64,000 nt of DNA from CAWKGC01 sp963849005 (GTDB taxonomy: Bacteria; Pseudomonadota; Gammaproteobacteria; Burkholderiales; Usitatibacteraceae): positions 186,001 through 250,000 of the forward strand of contig CAWKGC010000028.1 in the NCBI GenBank assembly GCA_963849005.1. Direction: 5' to 3'. Below the pieces are notes generated by a model. That model had not been told where the DNA came from. It was given only the letters and a program-made list of their open reading frames with translations, and did no database searches. The position numbers and the translations under genes are program-made. Shown piece after piece: positions 42,472-51,813 of this stretch. Position 1 is the first letter of the stretch; the number at the start of each line of letters is the position of its first letter.

Positions 42472-43631
42472 TTGCAGGTGATGGTGCCCGCGCCGATGTT
42501 CACGTCGCGGCCGACGCTGGCGTCGCCGACATAGGCCAGGTGGTTGGCCTTGCTGCCTTCGCCGAAGCTGCTCGCCTTCACCTCGACGAAATTGCCGATG
42601 TGCACGCCGTCCGCAAGGACAGTCCCGGGCCGCAGCCGCGCATAGGGCCCGATGCGGGCGTTTGCCCCGACAGTGGCGCCATCGACCATGGTGAACGGCA
42701 GGATGGCAGTGCCGGCGCCGATGGTCGCATCCTTGATGATGCAATTGGCGCCCACCGTGACATTGTCGCCCAGCAAGACCGCGCCTTCGAAAATGCAGTT
42801 CGCGTCGATTGCCACTTCACGTCCGCAGGCGAGCTTGCCGCGGATGTCGATGCGCGCAGGATCGGCGAGGGTGACGCCCGCGTCGAGCAGCTCTCTGGCC
42901 TGGTTCATCTGGTGCCTCCGTTCGAGTGCGGCGAGATCGGCCTTGCTGTTCACGCCCCGGCATTCGTGCTCGAGCCGTGGCGCGCGCGTGGCAATCGTCA
43001 CGCCGTCGGCCACCGCCATCGCGATGATGTCCGTCAGGTAATACTCGCCTTGCGTGTTCCGGTTGTCCAGCCGCGCGAGCCATTGCGCCAGCCGCGCGAC
43101 GGGGGCGGCGAGTATTCCGGTGTTGGTCTCGCCGATCGCGCGCTCGGCCGGCGTCGCGTCGCGCTCTTCCACGATGCCGGTGACTTCGCCTTGCGGGTTG
43201 CGCACGATGCGGCCATAGCCGGCCGGCTCTTCCATCTCCTGCGTGAGCAGCGCCACCGTGCCGTCGCCCGAGACGGAGAGCAGGCCGGCAAGCGTCTCGC
43301 GCGAAATCAGCGGTACGTCGCCATAAAGCACCAGTGCGATGCCGGAAGGGGGAAGGTGCGGCAGGGCCTGCAGGACCGCGTGCCCGGTACCGAGCTGCTC
43401 GCGCTGCTCCGCCCAATGCAGCGCCACGCCCGGAAAGGCCGCGCGAACGGCCTCGGCGCCATGGCCGACGACGACGACGATGCGCGATGCATCGAGTTGC
43501 CGGGCGGTGGCAAGGACGTGGGCAAGCATGGGGCGGCCCGCGATCGGGTGCATGACCTTGGGCAGCGCCGAATGCATGCGCTTGCCCTGCCCGGCGGCAA
43601 GAACCACAACGCTAAGGGCCGGGGATGTCAC
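42261..43631 (-). CDS. glmU: bifunctional UDP-GlcNAc pyrophosphorylase / GlcN-1-P acetyltransferase
   Basis: 456 residues, intact, GTG start at 43631. The N-terminal uridylyltransferase domain has LAAGQGKRMHSALPKVMHPI and LYGDVPLI; the C-terminal half is a left-handed beta-helix of hexapeptide repeats (for example GAVLLGDNVTVGANCIIKD) with AYVGDASVGRDVNIGAGTIT and NYDGAAKHRT near the acetyl-CoA site. It turns GlcN-1-P into UDP-GlcNAc, used for peptidoglycan, LPS and the O-antigen sugars at the left of this window. glmS lies about 1.2 kb downstream in the same orientation. Confidence 0.96.
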   Translation of the reverse strand: MTSPALSVVVLAAGQGKRMHSALPKVMHPIAGRPMLAHVLATARQLDASRIVVVVGHGAEAVRAAFPGVALHWAEQREQLGTGHAVLQALPHLPPSGIALVLYGDVPLISRETLAGLLSVSGDGTVALLTQEMEEPAGYGRIVRNPQGEVTGIVEERDATPAERAIGETNTGILAAPVARLAQWLARLDNRNTQGEYYLTDIIAMAVADGVTIATRAPRLEHECRGVNSKADLAALERRHQMNQARELLDAGVTLADPARIDIRGKLACGREVAIDANCIFEGAVLLGDNVTVGANCIIKDATIGAGTAILPFTMVDGATVGANARIGPYARLRPGTVLADGVHIGNFVEVKASSFGEGSKANHLAYVGDASVGRDVNIGAGTITCNYDGAAKHRTVIEDDVHIGSDVQLVAPVTVGKGATIAAGATITKDVPPGGLALTEKKQVFRSGWARPGKK

Positions 43632-43657
43632 GAAAGATCGGGGGGATGCAACGGGGG

Positions 43658-43689
43658 AAAGAAAAACGGGCGGGCTGAAATCCCCGCCC
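43658..43689 (-). terminator. hairpin with T-run ahead of glmU (terminator or attenuator)
   Basis: On the minus strand GGGCGGG pairs with CCCGCCC around an 8-base loop, followed by GTTTTTCTTT. It lies between a minus-strand -10 box (43808-43813) and the glmU start, so it would end a short transcript or attenuate glmU. Confidence 0.6.
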
Positions 43690-43800
43690 TGAATGTTGTT
43701 GCGCCTCTCAAAGCTGCAAGGAGTTTCCTGACTTGCACTGCGGCTTGACCGGGAGAACTCGCGCCCTTGCGGACGGCATCCGATCCGATCCAACCTGCCC
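43690..43800 (-). ncRNA. candidate small RNA or glmU leader RNA
   Basis: About 110-140 bases between a minus-strand TATGAT and a strong intrinsic terminator, with no reading frame of quality. It does not show the 4.5S RNA, 6S RNA or tmRNA signatures I know. It may be a leader that controls glmU or an independent sRNA. Confidence 0.3.
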
Positions 43801-43807
43801 ACAGTCT

Positions 43808-43813
43808 ATCATA
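43808..43813 (-). promoter_or_regulatory. -10 box upstream of the candidate glmU leader
   Basis: TATGAT on the minus strand; the -35 is weak. It would start a transcript near 43800. Confidence 0.35.
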
Positions 43814-43869
43814 GTGCACGGGTGTTGTTACACCTGGCCGGGCGAGACGGGAACGCGGCCGAGGCAAGC

Positions 43870-43875
43870 TATAAT
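43870..43875 (+). promoter_or_regulatory. -10 box for the radical SAM gene
   Basis: Perfect TATAAT, 80 bases ahead of the ATG at 43955. No clear -35. With the minus-strand box it makes a divergent promoter region. Confidence 0.4.
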
Positions 43876-43954
43876 TCGCGGCCCAGCAGCAGAGGCGTTG
43901 CAGTGAAGGATCCCATGGCAGGACACCCGCATTCCCCCCGAGGCGCGAACAGCG

Positions 43955-44953
43955 ATGAAGGTGCTTCCCACGCCAGGAGGCAACGCGCGGCCGTTCCGCC
44001 AGCGGAAGCGGATCTACGCACTGCACTTCGACATCGTCCATGGCTGCCAATTGCGCTGCGTGGGATGCGCGAACTCGATGCTCGAGCGGAAGATCAAGCG
44101 CATCTCGGTCGAGGACTTCTCGCGCTGCCTCGGCAACATCGACGTCGAGCACATCCACACGCTGCGCCTGTACAACTACGGCGAGCCGCTCCTGCACAAG
44201 CAGCTTTCCTCGATCGTCGCCGAGATCGCGAAACAGCGCTTCAAGGTTTCCCTGGTCGAGATCAGCACCAATGCGCAGTGGGTCGACTGGCACGAGCTCG
44301 AGGAGACGATGAAGCTCGAAGTCGTCGACAAGCTCTATGTCAGTTGCGATGGCGACGGCACCCCGGCGGACTACGAGCGGCTGAGACCTCCTTCCACCTG
44401 GGGAAAACTGGTCGAGTTTCTCGAAAAGGCACGCGAGCTGCGTGACCGCTGGGCGCCATCGATGGAATTGTGCACGCGCACCATCATCAGGACGCGCGAG
44501 GATGGCCGGCGCTGGGAGGAGTTCCTGCGCCCGCGCGGCTGGATGCCGGAGTTCCGCCGATGGATGCCCCTGCCCGAGGCGAAGGAAAACCTCACCGGGC
44601 GCGCGGTGATGGTGCCGCGCGGCTCCTGCGTATTCCTGGCCGATGCGGGCGAGTTCGTCGATCACCCCTGGTACGGCGAGATAAACCTGCTCTATGTGGA
44701 TGCCGACGGCACGGTGGTGCCCTGCTGCATGCATCCCAAGGCGGGGACGCTCGGCAACCTGAAGAAGCAGAAGTTCAGCGAGGTCCTCAACGGCAAGGCG
44801 CGCCAGGCGTTCAAGGACGAGATGGACGCAGGACGCGCCAGGATGTCGGTATGCGGATCGTGCGACGTCGGCCCCGCCGGAAAGGAAGGGCCCTCCTACT
44901 GGAGCGCGCTCACCTACTGGAGCGCGAACAAGAGCGAGTTGCCGGAGAAGTGA
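43955..44953 (+). CDS. radical SAM protein with SPASM-like C-terminus
   Basis: 332 residues, intact. The 4Fe-4S site is CQLRCVGC (C-x3-C-x2-C) in DIVHGCQLRCVGCANSM, followed by RLYNYGEPLLHKQ (the GE motif) and SCDGDGTPADYERLR. The C-terminus has DADGTVVPCCMHPKAGTLGN and a CGSCDVGP pair, resembling the SPASM-type extra cluster of peptide- or sugar-modifying enzymes. It stands alone with its own -10 box and a hairpin after the stop. No small precursor peptide is evident beside it. Substrate unknown. Confidence 0.83.
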   Translation: MKVLPTPGGNARPFRQRKRIYALHFDIVHGCQLRCVGCANSMLERKIKRISVEDFSRCLGNIDVEHIHTLRLYNYGEPLLHKQLSSIVAEIAKQRFKVSLVEISTNAQWVDWHELEETMKLEVVDKLYVSCDGDGTPADYERLRPPSTWGKLVEFLEKARELRDRWAPSMELCTRTIIRTREDGRRWEEFLRPRGWMPEFRRWMPLPEAKENLTGRAVMVPRGSCVFLADAGEFVDHPWYGEINLLYVDADGTVVPCCMHPKAGTLGNLKKQKFSEVLNGKARQAFKDEMDAGRARMSVCGSCDVGPAGKEGPSYWSALTYWSANKSELPEK

Positions 44954-44957
44954 GGAA

Positions 44958-44979
44958 GGGCGGCATCGGCCGCCCTTGC
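44958..44979. terminator. hairpin between convergent genes
   Basis: AAGGGCGGC and GCCGCCCTT with a 4-base loop, between the radical SAM stop and the convergent prenyltransferase stop. The T-run is only two bases, so termination would be weak. Confidence 0.4.
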
Positions 44980-45011
44980 GGCAACGGACGGCTGTCGAAT
45001 CCGGTGGTTTC

Positions 45012-45947
45012 TCAGGGGCCCGCGATTGCGCGCTGCATGATGGCCCCGGCGGAAACCAGCATCCCGAAGGCAAGCTCGAGCTTGACGGTGCGCATGAGGA
45101 TGTCGTTGAAGGCGAGTCCGCCGCCACAGCGCGAGAAGTCGCGCTGCAGGCGAAAAGCGGCTGGCAGCAAGACCAGCGGCGCGGCCAGCCAGGGCCCCGT
45201 TTCAATCGCGACCAGCGCCGGGACCAACAGGAAGGGAAGCCAAAGCAGCAAGGTAAAAAGCCGCGCGGATGCGGCCGGGCCGAAGCGTGCGGCAAACGTC
45301 TCCCGGCCCGTAAGCGCATCGTGCTCCGCGTCGCGATGATTGTTGACGGCGAGCACTGCCGCCGCGTGCATGCCGATTGCCGCGGCGGCAAGCCAGACTG
45401 CGACGCCACCGGCCCCCGCGTGCAGGAAATAGGTGCCCAGCACCGCAACCAGCCCGAAAAAGACGAAGACGGTGAGTTCGCCGAGCGGTGTATACGCAAT
45501 GGGCTTCGGCCCGCCCATGTAAGCCAGCGCAGCCAGCAAGGACGATAACCCGATCGCCAGCACCGCGACACCGCTGCGCAGTATCAAAGGCAACCCGATC
45601 AGGACGGACGCAGCGACCACAGAGACGATGGCACGCTTCACCTCGGCGTGCTTGAGCAGGCCCTGCGCCGTGGCGCGGGGAAGGCCGACGCGCTGCCCGG
45701 TCTCCAGGCCCCGGGCGGTATAGCCGACGTCGTTCTGGAGGTTCGTCACGACCTGCATCAGTATCGAGGCGACGAGGGCAAGCGCGGCAACCCAGGGCAC
45801 GATGTCGGCACCATGCAACCAGGCGAGGCTGGTGCCCGCAACCACCGGGACCGCGGCGATCCAGAGCGTGCGCGGACGAACGGCAACCGCCCAGGCGCGG
45901 AGCGATCCGGGCGCGATGTCGGTGCGGTGTGCGGCGGTGGACGTCAT
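45012..45947 (-). CDS. UbiA-family prenyltransferase (MenA-like)
   Basis: 311 residues with about eight membrane helices. The second Asp-rich motif is intact (AVNNHRDAEHDALTGRETFA); the first reads NLQNDVGYTARGLETGQR, so only the first Asp of the usual NDxxD remains. Such enzymes join a polyprenyl chain to an aromatic acid in quinone synthesis. The RVGLPRAT segment and second motif resemble the MenA branch. No other menaquinone gene is in the window. It ends convergent to the radical SAM gene. Confidence 0.75.
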   Translation of the reverse strand: MTSTAAHRTDIAPGSLRAWAVAVRPRTLWIAAVPVVAGTSLAWLHGADIVPWVAALALVASILMQVVTNLQNDVGYTARGLETGQRVGLPRATAQGLLKHAEVKRAIVSVVAASVLIGLPLILRSGVAVLAIGLSSLLAALAYMGGPKPIAYTPLGELTVFVFFGLVAVLGTYFLHAGAGGVAVWLAAAAIGMHAAAVLAVNNHRDAEHDALTGRETFAARFGPAASARLFTLLLWLPFLLVPALVAIETGPWLAAPLVLLPAAFRLQRDFSRCGGGLAFNDILMRTVKLELAFGMLVSAGAIMQRAIAGP

Positions 45948-45985
45948 TTTCCCAAGCGGAATATATCAGGGTCGCGAACCGGGCC

Positions 45986-46010
45986 AAAAAAAGGGCGGCC
46001 AAGGCCGCCC
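45986..46010 (-). terminator. intrinsic terminator of the atp operon
   Basis: GGGCGGCC pairs perfectly with GGCCGCCC across a 2-base turn, followed on the minus strand by seven Ts. It sits 28 bases past the atpC stop. Confidence 0.9.
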
Positions 46011-46037
46011 GTCGTTTACGCGCGATCCGTCGTCCGG

Positions 46038-46460
46038 TCAGTAACGCGACTTGAGCTTGCGCAGCGCCTGCAGCTGCGCCACCAGCGTGGCGAGTTCCGC
46101 TTCCGCCGTGGCCACTTCCTCGTCGGACATCTTCTTCGAGATCAGCTCCTCGGCCGCGCGCTTGGCTTCAATGATCGCCGCCTCGTCGAGGTCGGCGGCG
46201 CGCACCGCGGTATCGGCGAGTACCGTCACCCTGTCGGGCTGCACTTCGAGGAAACCGCCTTGCACGAACACCGGCACCTCTTCGGCCTGGCCCGGCACCT
46301 TGATGCGCACGACGCCGGCCTTGATCTGCGTGAGCAAGGGAGTGTGGCGCGGATAGACGCCAAGCTCGCCGGCAATGCCGGGAAGCACCACGAATTCCGC
46401 CTCGCCCTCGTAGATATGCTCGTCGAGACTGACGACGTCGACGTGAATGGTATGGGCCAC
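46038..46460 (-). CDS. atpC: ATP synthase epsilon subunit
   Basis: 140 residues, intact. N-terminal beta sandwich (IHVDVVSLDEHIYEGEAEFV, GELGVYPRHTPLLTQIKAG) and a C-terminal two-helix domain (SDEEVATAEAELATLVAQLQ). Part of the central stalk; the C-terminal helices inhibit ATP hydrolysis. GTG start at 46460, the one that matches the family start MAHTIHVDV. Last gene of the operon. Confidence 0.94.
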   Translation of the reverse strand: MAHTIHVDVVSLDEHIYEGEAEFVVLPGIAGELGVYPRHTPLLTQIKAGVVRIKVPGQAEEVPVFVQGGFLEVQPDRVTVLADTAVRAADLDEAAIIEAKRAAEELISKKMSDEEVATAEAELATLVAQLQALRKLKSRY

Positions 46461-46486
46461 GATGGTTGCTCCGTCAGCTTGCTCGA

Positions 46487-47866
46487 CTACTGGAGATGCT
46501 TGGCCTTCTCGAAGGCCTCCTCGATGACGCCGACCATGTAAAACGCCTGCTCGGGCAACTCGTCGCACTCGCCGTCGACGATCATCTTGAATCCCTTGAT
46601 CGTGTCCTTGAGCGAGACATACACGCCCTTCGGCCGGTGAAGGCCTCGGCAACGGTGAACGGCTGCGACAGGAAGCGCTGGATCTTGCGCGCGCGGGATA
46701 CCGCGAGCTTGTCCTCGGGCGAGAGCTCGTCCATGCCGAGGATGGCGATGATGTCGCGCAGTTCCTTGTACTTCTGCAGCGTCTGCTGCACGCGGCGCGT
46801 CGTCGTGTAGTGCTCCTCGCCGATCACGTGCGGGTCGATCTGGCGCGAGGTCGAGTCGAGCGGGTCCACCGCCGGATAGATGCCGAGCGACGCGATGTCG
46901 CGCGAAAGGACGACGGTTGCATCAAGGTGGCCGAAGGTCGTTGCCGGCGACGGGTCGGTCAAGTCGTCCGCGGGCACGTACACCGCCTGGATCGAGGTGA
47001 TCGAGCCGGTCTTGGTGGAGGTGATGCGCTCCTGCAGGCGGCCCATTTCCTCGGCGAGCGTCGGCTGGTAGCCCACCGCGGACGGCATGCGGCCCAGCAG
47101 TGCGGACACTTCGGTGCCGGCGAGCGTGAAGCGGTAGATGTTGTCGATAAAGAGCAGCACGTCGCGGCCTTCGTCGCGGAAGGCCTCCGCCATGGTGAGT
47201 CCGGTCAGCGCCACGCGCAGGCGGTTGCCGGGCGGCTCGTTCATCTGGCCGTACACGAGGGCGACCTTGTCGAGAACGCCGGAATCCTTCATCTCGTGGT
47301 AGAAGTCGTTGCCTTCCCGGGTACGCTCGCCCACGCCGGCGAACACCGAGTAGCCTCCGTACGCCTTCGCGATGTTGTTGATCAGTTCCATCATGTTCAC
47401 GGTCTTGCCCACGCCGGCGCCGCCGAAGAGCCCCACCTTGCCGCCCTTGGCGAACGGGCACACCAGGTCCATCACCTTGATCCCGGTCTCGAGCAGTTCC
47501 TGGCTGGGAGCGAGCTCCTCGAAGGTCGGCGCCACGCGGTGGATCGGCATCGACGCGATCGGCGCCGATGGGGCCGGCTTCGTCGATCGGCGTGCCGAGG
47601 ACGTCCACGATGCGGCCGAGCGTCTTGGCGCCTACCGGCACCTTGATCGGCGCTTCGGTGTTGGTCACGGTCATGCCCCGGCGCAGCCCGTCGGAGGAGC
47701 CGAGGCAGATGGTGCGCACGACGCCGTCGCCGAGCTGCTGCTGCACTTCCAGCGTGAGGGCGGTGCCTTCCATCTTGAGCGCGTCGTAAACATTGGGCAG
47801 CTGGTCGCGCGGGAATTCGACGTCGATCACCGCGCCGATGCACTGAACAATGGTTCCTTGGTTCAT
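46487..47866 (-). CDS. atpD: ATP synthase beta subunit (two frameshifts)
   Basis: About 459 residues after repair. Catalytic subunit of F1. Walker A GGAGVGKT, the sequence YREGNDFYHEM-like (here TREGNDFYHEMKDSG), VSALLGRMPSAVGYQPTLAEEMG and PSAVGYQPTL are all present. The frame breaks near 47562 (extra base in G-A-D-A-S-M-P-I-H-R) and near 46640 (lost base in TGRKGVYV). Essential for respiration, so errors are likelier than real damage. Confidence 0.95.
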
Positions 47867-47919
47867 GGTCGTGTCCTGGACATGTATTGGGGTTTCTCGG
47901 GCGAAAATCCGTCGCCGCG

Positions 47920-48787
47920 TCAGACCGCGGCCGCCCCCGCGACGATCTCCGAGAGTTCCTTGGTGATCGCGGCCTGGCGCGTCTTGTTGTAATGAGCTGC
48001 AGCTCGTCGATGATGGTGCCGGCGTTGTCGGTGGCCGCCTTCATGGCCACCATGCGCGCCGATTGCTCGCTCGCCATGCTCTCGTTGACCGCCTGGAAGA
48101 TGATCGCCTCGATGTAGCGGATCAACAGGCCGCGCAGCACTTCCTTCGGGTCCGGCTCGTAAATGTAGTCCCACGACGCCTGCGTATCGCGGAAATCCTT
48201 GCTCCTTCACGAGCGGCAGCACCTGCGAGGAAGAACGGCGTCTGCTTCATCGTGTTCACGAACTGGGTCGTGATCACGTAGAGGCGGTCGATCTTGCCGT
48301 CGCGGTAATCCTGCAATTGCACCTGTATCGGCGCCCTTACCATCTCCAGCCTCGGCCGGTCGCCCAGCTGAACTGCCGAGGACACGATCTTCACGCCGAG
48401 GCGCTGCATGAACGACTGCCCCTTGCCGCCCAGGGTGGTCACCTGGACGCCCTTGCCTTCGGCCGTCCACTGCTTGATGTGCGAAAGCGCGAGGCGCAGC
48501 ACGTTGGAGTTAAGGCCGCCGCACAGGCCCTTGTCGGAGGTGACGACGACGAGGCCGACGTTCTTCACCTCGGTGCGCTCCTCGAGGAACGGATTGCGCA
48601 CCTCGGAGTTGGCGTGCGCGAGGTGCCCGGCGATCTGCCAGATCTTCTGCACGTATGGCCGCGTCTGGCGCATGCGGTCCTGCGCCTTCTTCATCTTCGA
48701 GGCCGCGACCATCTGCATTGCCTTGGTGATCTTGCGCGTGCTTTGCACGCTCTTGATCTTGGTCCGAATTTCTTTTGAGCCAGCCAT
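47920..48787 (-). CDS. atpG: ATP synthase gamma subunit (frameshifted)
   Basis: About 288 residues after repair. Central rotating shaft. MAGSKEIRTKIKSVQSTRKITKAM and SDKGLCGGLNSNV mark the N-terminal helix and conserved loop; the C-terminal helix is GLLIRYIEAIIFQAVNESMASEQSARMVAMKAATDNA. Extra bases lie at 48201 (C on the coding strand) and near 48228; one base is lost near 47990 in QLHYNKTRQ. atpD follows 53 bases later. Confidence 0.94.
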
Positions 48788-48872
48788 CTTTCAGATCCCT
48801 GTTATGCCTTCTGCCCGCTCGTGTTGAGCGGCGCGAAGCGTCCGCTCCAACACGGTTTCCGCTATGCGCGGT

Positions 48873-50416
48873 TCAGTAAGTTCCGTTGGACTTGAAGTCC
48901 TTGATCGCCTCTGTCAGCTTGGCTTCGTCTTCCTTCGTGAGCTCTTTCGTGTCCTCGATGCGCTTGACCAGGTCGGCGTACTTCGACTGCATGTAGGCGC
49001 GCATCGCGCGCTCCGCATCGAGCGCCCTGGCGGTATCGATGTCGTCGAAATGCCCGTCGTTGACGGCGAACAGGATCAGCGCGATTTCCCAGACCTGCAG
49101 CGGTTGGTATTGCGGCTGCTTCATGAGTTCCGTGACCAGCTTGCCGCGATCAAGCTGCTTGCGCGTCGCATCGTCCAGGTCGGAGGCGAATTGGGAGAAA
49201 GCCGCGAGTTCGCGGTACTGCGCAAGCGCGAGGCGCACGCCGCCACCGAGCTTCTTGATGACCTTCGTCTGCGCGGAGCCGCCCACGCGCGACACCGAAA
49301 CGCCCGCGTTGATAGCAGGGCGGATGCCCGAGTTGAAGAGGTCGCTCTCCAGGAAGATCTGGCCGTCGGTGATCGAGATCACGTTGGTGGGCACGAACGC
49401 GGTCACGTCGCCGGCTTGCGTCTCGATGACCGGGCAGCGCCGTGAGGGAACCGGTCTTGCCTTTCACCGCGCCCTTCGTGAACCGCTCCACCCATTCCTC
49501 GTTCACGCGCGCGGCCCGCTCGAGCAGGCGCGAGTGCAGGTAGAACACGTCGCCGGGGTAGGCTTCGCGGCCCGGCGGGCGGCGCAGCAGCAACGACACC
49601 TGGCGGTAGGCCCAAGCCTGCTTGGTCAGGTCGTCATAAATGATCAGCGCGTCCTGGCCGCGGTCGCGGAAGTATTCGCCCATGGTGCAGCCCGAGTAGG
49701 GCGCGATGTACTGCAGCGCGGCGGATTCCGAGGCGGTCGCGGCGACGACGATGGTGTAGTCCATCGCGCCGTATTCCTCGAGCTTGCGGATCACGTTCTT
49801 GATCGAGGAGGCCTTCTGCCCGATCGCGACGTAGATGCAGATGAGGTCCTTGCCCTTCTGGTTGATGATCGTGTCGATCGCCACCGCGGTCTTGCCGGTC
49901 TGGCGGTCGCCGATGATCAGTTCGCGCTGGCCGCGGCCGATCGGGACCATGGAGTCGATCGCCTTGAGGCCCGTCTGCACCGGCTGCGAGACGCTCTTCC
50001 TCCAGATCACGCCCGGCGCGACCTTCTCGATCACGTCCGACATCTTGGCGTTGATCGGGCCCTTGCCGTCGATCGGGTGGCCGAGGGAGTTGACCACGCG
50101 GCCGATCAACTCGGGGCCGACGGGCACCTCAAGGATGCGTCCCGTGCACTTCACGGTGTCGCCTTCGGAGATGTGCTCGTAAGGGCCCGAGGATCACGCA
50201 GCCGACGGAGTCGCGCTCGAGGTTCAGCGCGAGGCCGAAGGTGTTGCCGGGGAACTCCAGCATCTCGCCCTGCATCGCGTCGTCCAGGCCGTGGATGCGG
50301 CAGATGCCGTCGGTCACAGAGATCACCGTGCCCTCGGTGCGCTTTTCGGCGGCAACGTTGAGGCTCTGGATCTTCGATTTGATCAGTTCGCTGATTTCGG
50401 AAGGATTGATCTGCAT
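48873..50416 (-). CDS. atpA: ATP synthase alpha subunit (two frameshifts)
   Basis: About 513 residues after repair. Non-catalytic nucleotide-binding subunit of F1. MQINPSEISELIKSKI starts it; GDRQTGKTAVAIDTI is the P-loop; ISITDGQIFLESDLFNSGIRPA is the conserved late block. The frame breaks near 50183 (in ILGPYEHISEGDT) and near 49432 (in TALPVIETQAGDV). Co-directional with atpH and atpG. Confidence 0.95.
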
Positions 50417-50434
50417 TGCTTTGCTCCTGGAGCG

Positions 50435-50971
50435 TCAGCGGGTGAGCGCCGTGGCCAACTGGGCCAGGGCGTCGCGCACCGACGCGTGAATGACTTGGTC
50501 ACCGACCTGCACGCGCGCGCCACCGAGCAAGCTCGGGGTCCACGCTCACTTCGGCTTCGACTTTCTTGCCGTACCGGCGCTCCAGCGAGCCGACGATCTC
50601 GGCCTCTGCGCGTCGCTCAGGGGCTGCGCGCTGGTGATGTGCGCGATCAGCACGCGCTCGTGGTCGTTCTTCAGCTTCTCGAACAGCTCGCTCACCGAGG
50701 GCAGCAGCACGGCGCGGCCGTTCTGCAGAAGCAGCGACACGAGCGACTTGGCGCCCTCGTCGAAGTGCTCGCCGGCCACGGCGAAGAACAGCGTCTTCTT
50801 CTGTGCGAGCGAGACCTTCGGGTTCGCGAGCGTCGATTGCATCAGCGGGTCGCGCGCGATCACGGTGGCGAGCTGCAGCATATCCGACCAGCGCGCGAGC
50901 GCGTTGGCCTCGACGGCGACCTTGAATGCCGCCTCGGCGTAAGGGCGGGCGACAGTGACGAGTTCGGCCAT
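50435..50971 (-). CDS. atpH: ATP synthase delta subunit (frameshifted)
   Basis: About 178 residues after repair. Peripheral stalk subunit linking F1 to the b subunits. Start MAELVTVARPYAEAAFKVAVE is intact; the end (QVGDQVIHASVRDALAQLATALTR) is in another frame. Changes lie near 50612, 50535 and 50520. At 50535 the extra base is G or T rather than C. Confidence 0.9.
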
Positions 50972-50975
50972 GGGC

Positions 50976-51447
50976 TTAGAGCTGCGCCTTCAGTTGCCCG
51001 AGCATGTCCGCATGCGCCTTGGCATCGACTTCGCGCTTGAGGATCTTCTCGGCGCCGGCAACGGCAAGCGTGGCGACCTGCTCGCGCAGCTTGGCCTTGG
51101 CCGACTGCACTTCCTGCTCGATCTGCGCCTGCGCGGCGGCGACCAGCCGGTCGCCTTCGGCCTTGGCGCTGGTCTTGGCGATTTCGATCACCTCGGTTCC
51201 GCGCTTCTCGCTCTGCGAAAGGATTTCCTGGGCGCGCGACACGGGCTTCCTGGATCATCGCTTCGGTCTGCTTTTCTGCCTCGGCGAGCGAAGCGCGGCC
51301 GCGCTCGGCTTCCGCGAGCCCGTCGGCAATGTTCTTCTGCCGCTCGTCGATCGCCTTCATCAGCGGCGGCCAGATGAACTTGGTGCATAACCAGATGAAG
51401 ATGCCGAACGCCAGCGCTTGACCGATTAGGGTGAAGTTGAGGTTCAT
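50976..51447 (-). CDS. atpF: ATP synthase subunit b (one frameshift)
   Basis: About 156 residues after repair. One N-terminal membrane helix (NFTLIGQALAFGIFIWLCTKFIWPP), then a long charged helix that forms the peripheral stalk (MKAIDERQKNIADGLAEAE onward). The frame breaks near 51243 between AMIQEAR and SRAQEILSQSE. The stop is four bases before atpH. Confidence 0.92.
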
Positions 51448-51480
51448 TTCAGCAACCTTCCGGTAGGGCGTTTCGGGACA

Positions 51481-51757
51481 CTATTTCGGGATCACGCCGA
51501 GCAGCGGGTTGGCGAACGCGAACAGCATCGCGAGGCCGACGCCGATGATGAAGGACGCGTCGATCAGGCCGAGCAGCAGGAAGACCTTCGCCTGCAGTTG
51601 CGGCATCAGTTCAGGCTGACGCGCGGCGCCCTCCAGGAAGCGGCTGGCCATGATGCCCACGCCGATGCAGGCGCCCAGCGCGCCCAGACCGATCATGAGG
51701 CCGATGCCGATCGCGGTGTATGCCTGAATCAATGCCAAGCAGTTGAAGCTTGTCCAT
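51481..51757 (-). CDS. atpE: ATP synthase subunit c (frameshift at the N-terminus)
   Basis: About 91 residues if read from the ATG at 51757, which has AGGAAG upstream, with one extra base near 51740; the in-frame open part begins at a TTG (51738). Two membrane helices with the polar loop ARQPE. The proton-carrying Asp is in LLGLIDASFIIGVGLAM. The ring of c subunits turns with proton flow. The start change is my inference from the ribosome site and the weak TTG. Confidence 0.88.
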
Positions 51758-51813
51758 CGTTCTTCCTTTCTGTGCTTGTGGTATCAACGTGTGAAATGCG
51801 GGTGAATCCTGGA

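Noticed and set aside
43690..43800. 4.5S RNA, 6S RNA or tmRNA ahead of glmU
   Set aside because: The signature loops of these RNAs are absent; only a general small-RNA candidate can be supported.
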